Below are positions 9,274 through 19,217 of a DNA stretch of 38,194 nt, piece by piece; position 1 is the stretch's first letter, and each line of letters opens with the position of its first letter. Source of the DNA: Candidatus Dechloromonas phosphorivorans (GTDB lineage Bacteria; Pseudomonadota; Gammaproteobacteria; Burkholderiales; Rhodocyclaceae); contig JADJMS010000004.1 of the NCBI GenBank assembly GCA_016709495.1, positions 1-38,194 on the forward strand, in the 5' to 3' direction. A program made the position numbers and the translations under genes. The notes beneath the pieces are model-generated. The model made no database searches, had not been told where the DNA came from, and worked only from the letters and a program-made list of their open reading frames with translations.

Positions 9274-12200
9274 ATGAAAACTCTACTCCAGCTCGCCCTA
9301 CTCTTCGCCACCTTCAGCACCCAGGCCGCGACGGTTCAACAGTTCCAGCCGCAAGGGCGGGTTGTCGAGCAGAGTCGGCCTACGGTACGTTTCAGCGCCG
9401 CGATGATCAACCTGGGCGACGCGACAGCCGCCGCTCCCTTTAACATCGAATGCGGCAATATTGCCGGTGAAGGGCGCTGGATTGATGAGCGCAGTTGGTC
9501 CTGGCAGATGAGCCGCCCACTGCAAGCCGGCGAGCGTTGTATTTTCACGCTAAAAACCGGGTTGACCGCAACAAGTGGCGAAACCGTCACCGGCAAGAGC
9601 CGTTTCGAGTTTTTGGTGCCGCCCCGCGCCCCTGGCGTCTGCAACCGAGCGCCGGTTCGTCGATTGAGGAAGATCAGGCCTTCATCATCAACGGCGGCGG
9701 CCCGCTCAACGTCAAATCGCTGGACAACAACCTGTGGTGCGAGGCCGATGGTGTCGGCCAGCGCATGCCCGCGCGTCCGGTAAGCAAGGAAATCCGCGCT
9801 GCTGTGCTTGAGCAATCCGGCGGCATGAGTCAGGAATCGATTGTTGTCACCTGCAGCGAAAAACTGCCCGCCGGCAGCAAGATGAAACTGGTCTGGGGCA
9901 AAGGCATTCAGGCGGCCAACGGTACGCCGACCGAGAAAGAAGAAAGCTTCGTTTACAAAGTGCGCGAACCGTTCAAGGCAACGCTGACTTGCGAACGCGA
10001 AAAGGCCGGTGCGCCCTGCTCGCCACTTTCGGCCATCACCCTCAGCTTCAATGCCGCCTTCGATGCCAAGTTGTTGGGCAAATTCAAACTGACGGGTACC
10101 GAAGGCCTGCGCAAGCCGCTGGACCCGAACCTCAAGAGCAGCGAACAGGAAGCGGTTTTCCAGTCCGTCACTTTCTCACCACCCTTCCCGCAAAATGCTG
10201 AACTGACGCTGGACATTCCCGCCGGACTCAAGGATGAAGCCGGTCGCCCGCTGAGTAACACGGCCAGCTTTCCACTCAAGACACGCACCGGCAACCTGCC
10301 GCCGCTGGCCAAATTTCCCGGCAATTTCGGCATTCTGGAGTTGAAGGAAGGCGGCCTGTTGCCGGTCACCTTGCGCAATGTTGAGCCGGCGCTTAAAACC
10401 GCCCGCCTCGCCCTGCCCGGCAGCCATCGCTTCAGCGAGCAACGGCTGACCGAAGACGCCGATGTCATCGCCGCCATGCAGGCGCTGACCAAGTTCGAGC
10501 AGCAAACCGGCAAAGTCAGAATGACCATTGATGGTGTGACGGAGGAGCGTTTCGACCCCTACTACGCCCGTGAACTCTCCTTCCTCGCCAAACGTCCCGG
10601 CGTCAGCCAGCAGGAGCTACCCAAACCGGGCGGCAGCAGCGAGTTCGAGGTGGTTGGCATTCCATTGACCAAGCCCGGCTATCACATCGTTGAAATCGAA
10701 AGCCAGTTGCTTGGCAATGCTCTGCTCGCCACGCCCAAGCCGATGTACGTACGCACTGCGGCGCTGGTCACCAATCTGGCCGTGCATTTGAAAGTCGGCA
10801 AGGACAACGCGCTGGTCTGGGTCACCTCGCTGGATAGCGGCAAGCCGGTGGCTGATGCCGAGGTGCGCGTTTCCGGCTGCGATGGCCAATCGCTGTGGCA
10901 GGGCAAAACCGACAGTCTCGGCCGCGCGCCTGTCGACAAGATGCTGAACGCCCCCAACTGTAAAAACAGCAGCAATTTTCTGTTTGCCAGCGCCCGGCTC
11001 AATGGCGACTTCAGTTTTGTGCGTTCCGACTGGAATGAGGGCATCGAACCCTGGCGCTTTGGCGTTGATACCTGGGGCGAGACGGGCGAATTCAAGATCC
11101 ACAGCATCCTCGACCGCAGCCTGTTCCGCCTCGGCCAGACGGTGTCAATGAAGCACATCGCACGCAGCCGCAACAGCAAGGGTTTTGCCCTACCCGAACT
11201 GGCCACGCTGCCCGATAAGCTGGTCATTCGCCACAGCGAGAGTGGCACCGAATTTACCCAGGCGGTGACTTGGGATGCGCAGGCGTCGGCGGTGAACAGC
11301 TGGAAAGTACCGGAATCGGCCAAGCTCGGCACTTATGAAATCGCGCTGAGTGGTGGCAAGCGCGGCGAGATTTCAAGCGGCGAAATCCGTATTGGCGATT
11401 TTCGCCTGCCCGTCTTTACCGGCAGCGTGCAGGGCGTACCCGCACGCCAGGTGGCCCCGGCCAAAGTGCCGCTGGCGCTTGGCCTATCTTTTCTTAATGG
11501 CGGGGCGGCGAAGAACGCCGAGGTGCAGGTTTCGGCCACGCTGCGCCCACGTTGGCCGGTTTACAAAAACTACGAGGCTTACCGCTTCCAGATCGATTTC
11601 GATGAAGAGGCACAGGCTGCCTTCAAGGTCGAGAGTGGCCGCGAGGAAGAAACGCTGATCCTCGACAAACAGCCGATCAAGCTCGACAAGGCCGGCGCCG
11701 GCCAACTCGATGTCACGCTGCCAAGCAAGCCGAAGGGCCCGAGCGAAGTCTATGCCGAGATGAGTTTCAGCGACCCGAATGGTGAAATCCAGACCCTGCG
11801 CGGCCGTGTCGAACTCTGGCCGGCGAGCGTTACGGTTGGCATCAAGGTAGCTGACTGGGCATCTTCCACCGGCAAGAACCGTATTGAAATTGTTGTACTT
11901 GATACTGCCGGCAAGCCGCTCGCCGGCCAGGGCAGTCAGCGTTCACGGCAAGCGGCGTATTGACAGCAGCCATCGCCGACGCATCGTCGGTGGCTACTAC
12001 GCTTACGAGAACAGCACCGAATACAAGGAGATCGGCGAAGTCTGCACCGGCACCACCGATAGTCGTGGCCTGTTGCTGTGCGAAGCGAAAGCGGCCGATT
12101 CCGGCTCGATTTACCTGCTCGCCGAAGCCAAGGATGGACAAGGCAACATCGCCCGCGCCGGTACCAGCTACTGGGTCAGCAACGGCGGCGACCTGTGGTT

Positions 12201-14940
12201 TGCCGCCGGCAATCAGGACCGCATCGATGTCATCCCGGAAAAGAAAACCTACGCCCCCGGCGAAACAGCCCGCTTCCAGGTGCGCACGCCTTTCCGTGAG
12301 GCATATGCGCTGATCTCGGTCGAAGCCGGCGGCATTATCGAAACCTTCGTCCAGCCGCTGTCGCGTTTCAAGCCGACGGTTGAAATCCCGGTCAAGGCCG
12401 AGTGGGGGCCTAATGTGTTTATCTCGGTACTCGCTGTGCGTGGCCGCGTCGAACCGCTCAAGTGGTACTCGCTTTTCCAGTGGGGCTGGCGCGAGCCGAT
12501 GAGCTGGTTCAAGGAATGGTGGAACCCGCAGCAGCCAACGGCCATGGTCGACCTCGCCAAACCAGCCTACCGCCTCGGCCTGGCCGAAATCGCCGTCGGC
12601 ACGGATGGCTTCAAGCTGAAGGTCGACATCAGCAGCGACAAGGCCGATTACCGGCCGCGCGAAGAGGCGACAGTCAAAATCAAGGTGACGACGCCGGACG
12701 GCAAACCGGCCCCGGCCGGCACCGAAGTCGCCTTCGCGGCGGTCGATCAGGCGCTGCTCGAACTGCGTCCGAACCATAGCTGGAACCTGCTCGATGCCCT
12801 GCTGCAAAAACGCGGCTACGAGGTGGAAACCGCCACCGCGCAGTCCATGGTCATCGGCAAACGCCATTTCGGCAAAAAAGCCCTGCCGCCCGGCGGCGGC
12901 GGTGGCCGCGCCCCGGCTCGCGAACTGTTCGACACCCTGTTGCAATGGAACCCGCGCGTCGTCCTTGACGCCAACGGCAGCGCCACACTCAAGGTGGTAA
13001 TGAACGATTCGCTGACTGAATTCAAGCTGGTTGGCGTCGCCACGGCTGGCGTTGGGCTATTCGGCACCGGCAGCAGCAGCGTCAAGACCAAACAGGATTT
13101 GCAAATCATCTCCGGTCTGCCGCCACTGGTCCGCGAGGGCGACAGCTTCAAGGCCATGCTCACCCTGCGCAACGGCACAGCCCGTCAGATGACTGTTGCG
13201 GTCAACGGCAAAAATGGCCCCAATTTATTGGCTGCGCAAAAGCTGACGCTGGCGCCTGAAGGCGCCGGCGAACTGAGCTGGGACATCAAGGCCGCCGAGG
13301 GCATCAGCAGCCAGCAGTGGGAATTCAGCGCCAAGGAAGAAGGCGGCAACGGGCAGGACAGCCTGCGCATCACCCAGCAGATCGCCCCCGCCGTGCCGGT
13401 TACCGTGCAGCAGGCCAGCTTCACGCGCATCGCCGGCAAGTACGAAGTGGCGGTGACGCAACCGGCCAGCGCGCTGCCCGGCAAGGGTGGGCTGGAGATC
13501 AGCCTGTCGCCCAAGCTCGCCACACCGCCGCCCGGCCTCAAGCGCTTCTTTGAGGAATACCCCTTCGGCTGCCTGGAGCAGAAAACCTCCATCGCCGTCG
13601 GCCTGCACGACGAAAAGCGCTGGCAGCAAATCGCCGACACCCTGCCCGGCTACCTTGATGGCAACGGGCTGGCCAGCTACTTCCCCGGCAGCCCCGGCAG
13701 CGCCACGCTCACCGCCTATATCCTCGACCTCGTCACGCTGGCCGGCTTTAGCATCCCCGAAGACAGCCGCCAGCGCATGTTGCAGGGCCTCACCGCCTAC
13801 GTCGAGGGGCGCATCAAGACCAACGAATGGGCGCCCACCGATAGCCTATTGCCGCGCCACCTGAACGCCCTGCAAGCCCTCACTCGCCAAGGCAACCAGC
13901 CGACCCGCGCTGCCGCCGCGCTGGAAATCGACCCGCTGCGCCTGTCGACCGCAACATTGATCGATTGGTATCAAGTCGTCCAGCGCCTGAGCGACCTACC
14001 GCAACGCGACAAGAAACTCGCCGAGGCCAAGCAGGAGCTACGCAACCGCCTGAGCTATGCCGGCAGCCGCCTCGTGTTCACCACCGAACGCGAAGACTAC
14101 TGGTGGTGGATGATGATCAACGCCGACGCCAACGCCTTCCGCCTGATCGAAGCCATGCTCGACAACCCGGAATGGCAGGACGACCTGCCGCGCCTGATGC
14201 AAGGTGCGATGGAACGCCAGGTACGCGGTCGCTGGCTAACGACCACCGCCAACGCCTGGGCACGGGTAACGCTGGATCGCTTCGCCCAGAAATTCGAACG
14301 TGAGCCGGTCGCCGGCACCAGCCTCGCCACGCTGGGCAAGGCCAAGGTCGAATTTGACTGGAAGCAAGCCGCAATCACCCCGCTCACCCTGCCCTGGCCC
14401 ACCACACCAAGCAAGGATGACAAGCTGGCCATCAACCACGCAGGCAGCGGCAAGCCCTGGGCCACGGTGCAAGTGCTGGCCGCCATCCCCGACGGCCCGG
14501 CACGCAACGCCGGCTATCGCATCAGCCGCAAAGTCACGCCGTTGCAGGAAAAGGTCGCCGGCAAGATCAGCCGCGGCGACCTCTGGCGCGTCACGCTGAC
14601 CATCGACGCCGACAATGACATGAGTTGGGTGGCGCTGACCGACCCGATCCCGGCCGGCGCCAAGATCATGGGCGACGGCGACGGCCGCGATTCAGCCATC
14701 GCTAGCCTCGGAGAAAACCAGAACCAGCGCGGCATGTCGCCAACCTACGTCGAACGCAGCTTCAGCGCCTACCGCGCCTACTACGCCATGCTACCCAAGG
14801 GCCACTACACCATCGACTACACGGTCAGGCTGAACAACACCGGCAACTTCGCCCTGCCGCCAACGCGGGTTGAAGCGATGTACGCGCCGGATGTGTTTGG
14901 GGAAGTGCCGAATGCAAGGGTGACAGTGGACGAGAGCTAA
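9274..14940 (+). CDS. Large bacterial alpha-2-macroglobulin with CLEQ thioester (two frameshifts)
   Basis: Reconstruction gives 1888 residues. A type I signal peptide (MKTLLQLALLFATFSTQA) has no lipobox cysteine, so the protein is probably soluble in the periplasm. Then come macroglobulin domains (MG1; MG2 with VTNLAVHLKVGKDNALVWVTSL), the A2M_N_2 region (KADYRPREEATVKIKV, VAFAAVDQALLEL), a glycine-rich stretch (PPGGGGGRAP) probably in the bait region, the A2M segment (NDSLTEFKLVGVA) and the thioester domain with CLEQ at about residues 1433-1436 (Cys codon 13570-13572). These proteins trap attacking proteases by cleavage of the bait and covalent capture. One deletion in the T run at 9611-9615 and one extra G near 11930 break the frame; together they restore the full length. 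The ATG at 9274 is preferred to an in-frame TTG at 9259. Confidence 0.92.
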
Positions 14941-14979
14941 ACAGTATATGAAAAATATCAACTTTTCTTGAATCAACAA

Positions 14980-15016
14980 AGAGCCGGCCCCGGAAATTCG
15001 GACAGTGAGATAAGTG
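14980..15016 (+). repeat. IS3 left inverted repeat
   Basis: The left terminal repeat pairs with 16286-16331 in the blocks GGCCCCG, GGACAG and TGAGATAAGTG. It is 9 bp shorter than the right copy, so it may have lost a segment between GGACAG and TGAGAT. Confidence 0.7.
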
Positions 15017-15068
15017 ATAGCCTTGCTTCACCAACGGCCGCGTAGCGGCTTGAATGAGGAGCAAGAAC

Positions 15069-15370
15069 ATGACGAGAAGGAAGCGGCGGAATCACTCGCC
15101 GGAATTGAAAGCCAAGGTGGCGATTGCTGCCTTGAAGGGCGACAAGACGCTGGCTGAACTGGCTCAGCAATATGATGTCCATCCGACTCAGATTACGGAC
15201 TGGAAGACGCAGTTGCTGGAGCGTTCAGCCGTAGTCTTTGGCGAGCAGGTAGTAAGGAATCTGGCCCGGACGTCCAGACGATGCAGGCGAAGATTGGTCA
15301 GCTGACACTGGAGAACGATTTTTTAGAAAAGGCGCTCACCAAGGCGGGCCTGCTGAGCGCAAGAAGATGA
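15069..15370 (+). CDS. IS3-family transposase OrfA (one frameshift)
   Basis: OrfA is the DNA-binding part of the IS3 transposase. The N-terminus MTRRKRRNHSPELKAKVAIA and HTH segment (LAELAQQYDVHPTQITDWK) are typical. A leucine-zipper-like tail (IGQLTLENDFLEKALTKAGLLSARR) appears in a second frame after one missing base near 15250, giving about 100 residues. A ribosome-binding sequence (GAGGAGCAAGAAC) precedes the ATG. The stop overlaps the orfB start (ATGA), and orfB lies in the -1 frame, as in IS3 elements that make an OrfAB fusion by -1 slippage; a TTTTTTA and an AAAAG run near 15320-15332 are possible slip sites. As it stands, the deletion would prevent a functional OrfA unless it is a sequencing error. 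Confidence 0.85.
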
Positions 15371-16196
15371 TTGACCGCACCCACAAACTGCCGGTAATCC
15401 GGCAATGCGAAATTCTTGAATTGGCACGGTCGACTGCGTACTACACGCCAAAACCGACGTCACCAGAGGATTTGGCGCTGATGCGCCGAATGGATGAGTT
15501 GCATCTCGATTACCCCTTTGCCGGGAGCAGGATGCTGCGCGACCTGCTCAGAAACGAGGGGCGGCCCATTGGCCGCAAGCGTGTTCGCCGTCTGATGCGT
15601 CAGATGGGGATCGAAGCCCTGTACCGCAAGCCGAACACCAGCCGTCGGCATGCGGCACACCCGATTTACCCCTACCTGCTGCACCACCTGAGCATCGAGC
15701 GGTCAAATCACGTGTGGGCGACGGATATCACTTATATCCCGATGCGTCGGGGCTTCGTGTATCTGGTCGCGATTGTCGATTGGTACAGCCGTCGGGTGCT
15801 GGCTTGGCGGTTGTCGAACACGCTGACCACGGATTTCTGCATTGAGGCTTTGCAGGAAGCCATCCTGCGCTACGGCTCTCCGGAAATCTTCAATACCGAC
15901 CAGGGTAGCCAATTCACCAGTATCGAATTCACCGGCGTACTCAAGGCGCATGGGATTCGTATCAGCATGGATGGGAAGGGCTGCTGGCGTGACAATGTCT
16001 TTGTCGAACGCCTCTGGCGGACCATCAAGTATGACGAGGTGTATCTCAAAGCCTACGATTCGGTTTCCCACGCCAAAGCGAGCCTGGGAAGTTCATTACG
16101 TTCTACAACAGCCGGCGCCCGCATCAAGCATTTGCCGGCAAGACGCCGGACATGATTTACTTCGCCGGCTTGCCGCAGGGCAACCTCGCCGCATGA
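15367..16196 (+). CDS. IS3-family transposase OrfB, DDE integrase domain (one frameshift)
   Basis: OrfB carries the rve/DDE catalytic core. It has an HTH_21-like start (YPFAGSRMLRDLLRNEGRPIGRKRVRRLM), the first Asp in WATDITYIPM, the second in FNTDQGSQFTS and the Glu in WRDNVFVERLWRTIKYDEVY. One missing base near 16095 breaks the end. The restored frame reads FITFYNSRRPHQAFAGKTP and ends LPQGNLAA at TGA 16194-16196, for about 276 residues, the usual size. The enzyme cuts and joins the element ends. All three acidic residues are present, so the element would be active apart from the two indels. Confidence 0.92.
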
Positions 16197-16285
16197 AATC
16201 CGCGTTACCCACCGCGCCGGCTGCCTACGGTCTGAACGGACCTTCGGCAACCGTCACCGTGGATAACGCTACTACCGCAGGGCTC

Positions 16286-16331
16286 CACTTATCTCAGCGG
16301 AAAATCTGTCCAAACAAACGGGGCCAGCTCT
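16286..16331 (-). repeat. IS3 right inverted repeat
   Basis: The right terminal repeat, read on the minus strand, gives AGAGCTGGCCCCG, then TTTGGACAG, then TGAGATAAGTG, and pairs with 14980-15016. It lies 90 bp after the orfB stop. Confidence 0.7.
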
Positions 16332-16381
16332 CAATACCATTTCATAAAGCACATATTTTATGCCAATAAAATTCCAAATAA

Positions 16382-17032
16382 CTATTCGTTTGTACCAGCT
16401 AATTTGGTTTGCGAGAACTCCCGCACTTTTTCTCTAAAATACTTGTAGGAACTTAGATTATTGACTGAGCCACCAGGGTCTAAGTCAAAAGTCAAACGCG
16501 CACGCATTTCAGAAAATCGCCCCTTAAACCGTTTTAAGCGTCCACCTTGGGTTTGGCTAGCTTCACATAAGGCATCCAGTAACAACTGCTTTGTGTCAGC
16601 AATACTTTCCAATTGCCGAATCGGTGGAACTGATTGAAGTTTATTCCGATATCCACTATTTCCAGCCACTCGCTTAAGTTCCTCCGAATCTGTGAGCAAC
16701 CAAGTTTCAAGCATTGAGACTGGAATGATGGGAACAACTCGATCAATACCAACAATCCCATCAGTCGCAGAAAATATTTCCTGCTCTCGTGCATCCCTAC
16801 CCGCATTATCCGCATCACGATGGATAAATATCGCATCAACGTTTGGGTAATATTTCAACAGCGTATTAAGCTTTTCGCGAACTGCACGACCGGTTTTTGG
16901 CTTAAACATGCCAAGATCAGGAGCCTCACCCCTTACTTCACTAAACCCTTCTAAAATCAAGCTATTTTCAATATGCTCGACCAAACGCAAATCTGAAGAC
17001 CCCTCTCCAGTCAGAATGAAATTTATTTTCAT
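16382..17032 (-). CDS. DUF4276 / TOPRIM-like protein, partner of the upstream ATPase
   Basis: The 216-residue frame is intact. Family-like motifs are FILTGEGSSD (Glu10), AIFIHRDADNAGRD (Asp73 and Asp75) and VSMLETWLLTD (Glu109, Trp111). An early glutamate and a later D-x-D is the layout of a TOPRIM metal site, and DUF4276 proteins are thought to have this fold. It starts 8 bp after the ATPase stop on the same strand, so they form a tight operon. ATPases of the OLD class work with a TOPRIM nuclease, either fused (OLD, GajA) or as a separate protein (PARIS AriA/AriB, RloA/RloB). The pair here fits the split arrangement. Nuclease or effector activity and a role in phage defence are inference. 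The gene is more A+T-rich than its neighbours. Confidence 0.75.
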   Translation of the reverse strand: MKINFILTGEGSSDLRLVEHIENSLILEGFSEVRGEAPDLGMFKPKTGRAVREKLNTLLKYYPNVDAIFIHRDADNAGRDAREQEIFSATDGIVGIDRVVPIIPVSMLETWLLTDSEELKRVAGNSGYRNKLQSVPPIRQLESIADTKQLLLDALCEASQTQGGRLKRFKGRFSEMRARLTFDLDPGGSVNNLSSYKYFREKVREFSQTKLAGTNE

Positions 17033-17040
17033 TTTTTAGT

Positions 17041-18426
17041 TTAGTTCTCGATATCCAAAGATATTTGACTACCAGGCGGAAGAGTTAGGTAGGCGACAAT
17101 CGAACCTCTATCAATACTTTCACTTCCTGATTTGCAGCGCCAACTTTCTCGAAGACTCTTACAACGGATTGTAGAAGCCGGCTTCCCATCAAGCCCTCTA
17201 ACCTTAACAATATCCGCATAAATCAAGTCATCAGCAGTCTCAAGATTTACCAAAACAGGCGAATGCGTTGCAATTAATATTTGACGCAAAGGGTTATCTT
17301 CACCAACTGGTTGATTTGCATCAACCGCAAGCTCTTTCAACAAATTCAACATAGCACCCATTTTGGCGGGATGGATACCATTTTCCGGCTCCTCAAAACA
17401 CAACAAGCCTTTGAAATCTGGATCTTCAGCCATGATGCAGAGTGCAAGAAAACGCAACGTTCCATCAGATAACGCTCTTGCAGGCAAAAAAGCACCTGAG
17501 CGCTCTTTAACCTCAACCGTCAACAACTGCCTTACTGGGTCAACATCAACTCGAACATCAGATGTTGGAACTATCTCTGAAAGCCTGCTAGCGATTCTTG
17601 AATAAACGTTCTCATCACGACGAAAAAGTTTATAAAGTGCTGCTGCTAATTTCCCACCGTCTGTGCCGACCTTCCCCTCTTCATGCATTTTGTTAGATCG
17701 ACGCATCGCACTGGGTTCCAAAGACAAAAATCGCCAAGACTGCATTTCTCTACGAGCAGCAAGGATCGTAGGCCAAGCTGAACTATTTGTGTTTGCAACC
17801 ACTGTTTTGGGGATATAGCGTGCTGGAATTTTCTGGGGCTGGCCGCTACTACCACCATCTTGATGCAAGTGAATTTCCGTAACCCCGTCACTCATGACCT
17901 GTGTTGAGATAAAGCCTGCACCTTTCCGTTTATTCACCACAACGTCATCACGGAACTGCGCGGCGCTTAGAGGAAAATGAAGAAGATTGGCCGCTTCGCC
18001 CTTGTTAATATGACTTAGAGTTTCTCGAGCCAAGTACAGCCCCAAAGATCCTGAAGATTCCTCATGAGGATCACGGGCGAGTTCAACTTCGTATCTGAGG
18101 AAGGTAGAAGTTGCTTGAGCCTTACGACCAAAATCATCAATGACGTCTAGAGGCACGATCATCTCAACAGCAAGTGTTAATTTCTCCGCTTGGAAGGAAG
18201 AGCCGCTGGTCCAAAAAATATCCAGAGGCTCACTCGACTCAGAGTCACGTACAGCCAATGCAGCCTCAACTATCGACTTTTCGCTTAATAACGATAGAAA
18301 CTTAATAGCGTCAAAAATATTCGATTTACCAACACCATTCAGACCAGCAATGCAATTAAATGGTCCGAAGGAGACTGAAAAATCCAAGAGATTCTTGAAT
18401 CCGCTCACTTCCAATTTTGTCAGCAT
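17041..18426 (-). CDS. OLD/AAA_21-like ATPase (SMC/ABC-type head), candidate defence gene
   Basis: The 461-residue frame is intact. The N-terminus (LTKLEVSGFKNLLDFSVSF) is the typical start of RecF/OLD-type ATPases. Walker A is GLNGVGKS (residues 28-35), the ABC-like signature ALSDGTLRFLAL (318-329), Walker B LLCFEEPENGIHP (341-353) and the switch histidine ATHSP (386-390). The insertion between the ATPase halves (about 60-300) is short, without an SMC-length coiled coil. There is no C-terminal TOPRIM domain; that role may be filled by the DUF4276 gene 8 bp downstream. Related ATPases sense phage factors and control an effector. The DNA is visibly more A+T-rich than neighbouring genes and lies between an IS3 element and toxin-antitoxin remains, suggesting acquisition. 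The exact system is not identified. Confidence 0.85.
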   Translation of the reverse strand: MLTKLEVSGFKNLLDFSVSFGPFNCIAGLNGVGKSNIFDAIKFLSLLSEKSIVEAALAVRDSESSEPLDIFWTSGSSFQAEKLTLAVEMIVPLDVIDDFGRKAQATSTFLRYEVELARDPHEESSGSLGLYLARETLSHINKGEAANLLHFPLSAAQFRDDVVVNKRKGAGFISTQVMSDGVTEIHLHQDGGSSGQPQKIPARYIPKTVVANTNSSAWPTILAARREMQSWRFLSLEPSAMRRSNKMHEEGKVGTDGGKLAAALYKLFRRDENVYSRIASRLSEIVPTSDVRVDVDPVRQLLTVEVKERSGAFLPARALSDGTLRFLALCIMAEDPDFKGLLCFEEPENGIHPAKMGAMLNLLKELAVDANQPVGEDNPLRQILIATHSPVLVNLETADDLIYADIVKVRGLDGKPASTIRCKSLRESWRCKSGSESIDRGSIVAYLTLPPGSQISLDIEN

Positions 18427-18549
18427 ATGTGTTCTTTATCATCAAGCCAATAGAACAGATTGTAGGAGATACACAAGGGTTTCAGGTTAGTTAATTGAAC
18501 CATTGACAAATAGTCAGGCTGCGAAACTTGAATCGCTTTTATTGAAACG

Positions 18550-18835
18550 CTATCCATGCCGAACCTCAGCATGCAAATTCCCCCCTAGCGCCCGCACCAC
18601 TTTCATTGCCGTTTCGTAACGCGGTTTGGCACCGGGCGAAAGTGCCTTGTAGAGGCTTTCTCGTCCCAAACCGGAATCCTTGGTCAGTTGGGTCATCCCG
18701 CGCGCGGGCGACTGCCTTGACTGCGACAAGGAATGCATCGGGATCAGGATCTTCCAATGCAGCGCTGAGATAAGCGGCAACAGTTTCTTCGTTATCAAGA
18801 TAGTCAGCGACATCAAATGGGGTGAAGTTGGTCAT
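18550..18835 (-). CDS. HigA-like addiction-module antitoxin (one frameshift)
   Basis: Two overlapping minus-strand frames make one protein of about 95 residues. The first begins MTNFTPFDVADYLDNEETVA, AALEDPDPDAFLVAVKAVARAR. The second continues GMTQLTKDSGLGRESLYKAL, KPRYETAMKVVRALGG and ends at TAG 18550. The helix-turn-helix (LTKDSGLGRESLYKAL) and the whole order are those of 'putative addiction module antidote' proteins of the HigA/RelB-like type. The break lies at about 18700-18707 in a GC-repeat and needs +2 or -1 base. It begins 2 bp after the stop of the toxin remnant (TAACCATG), so toxin precedes antitoxin, as in HigBA. It would neutralise the toxin and repress the operon. Confidence 0.75.
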
Positions 18836-18837
18836 GG

Positions 18838-19075
18838 TTATTCCTTCGGTAATGCTCTTGCCATTGCTATGGCTCGCTTGATGTCACGCTTCTGGCTTCC
18901 TTTGTCACCACCCATTAGCAGCAGATAGAGCACCGCCCCACACCGGGCAAAATAAATTCGGTAACCCGGCCCGTAATGAATCCGCATCTCAGAAACGCCT
19001 TCACCTACGGGTTCGCAGTCGCCAAAATTACCTTTATTGCGCGATCAAGGAAGTGGCCAAAAGCGCCAGCCTCAA
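18838..19075 (-). pseudogene. HigB/RelE-type toxin remnant
   Basis: Minus-strand translation from about 19060 gives FEAGAFGHFLDRAIK and, after one missing base near 19030, FGDCEPVGEGVSEMRIHYGPGYRIYFARC, AVLYLLLMGGDKGSQKRDIKRAI and ends at TAA 18838. This is the C-terminal two thirds of a HigB/RelE-family mRNA interferase ('addiction module killer protein'). Upstream of FEAGAFGH there are stop codons and no recognisable N-terminus (about 25-30 residues missing), so a complete toxin cannot be assembled from this sequence. The antitoxin follows after 2 bp. Either the toxin has truly lost its start, leaving an orphan antitoxin, or several indels hide it. Confidence 0.65.
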
Positions 19076-19217
19076 ATTACAGTCAGGCAAAATTTTCGCC
19101 AGCAGCGTAATTCATAAAATACAGCTTATTCAACCAAAGCTTGTCGCATGTCAAAGCAATTTTTTGGCGCAAGCGCCTAATCACTCTCAATACATTTAAA
19201 AAGTGAGAGGTGACATC

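Larger units (their letters stand above)
14980..16331 (+). mobile_element. IS3-family insertion sequence
   Basis: The element contains orfA and orfB and is bounded by imperfect inverted repeats. The left end (14980-15016) and the reverse complement of the right end (16286-16331) share AGAGC-y-GGCCCCG, then GGACAG, then TGAGATAAGTG. The right copy has 9 extra bases (GCGGAAAAT region) between the last two blocks. The trinucleotide CAA occurs just outside both ends (14977-14979 and 16332-16334) and may be a 3-bp target duplication. The exact ends are uncertain because IS3 ends usually start with TG, which is not seen on the left. It lies 40 bp after the alpha-2-macroglobulin stop. Both ORFs carry 1-bp deletions. 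Confidence 0.85.

Noticed and set aside
11842..12945. A 367-codon open frame on the minus strand inside the alpha-2-macroglobulin gene
   Set aside because: It is an antisense shadow of a G+C-rich gene; the plus-strand frame carries all conserved motifs.
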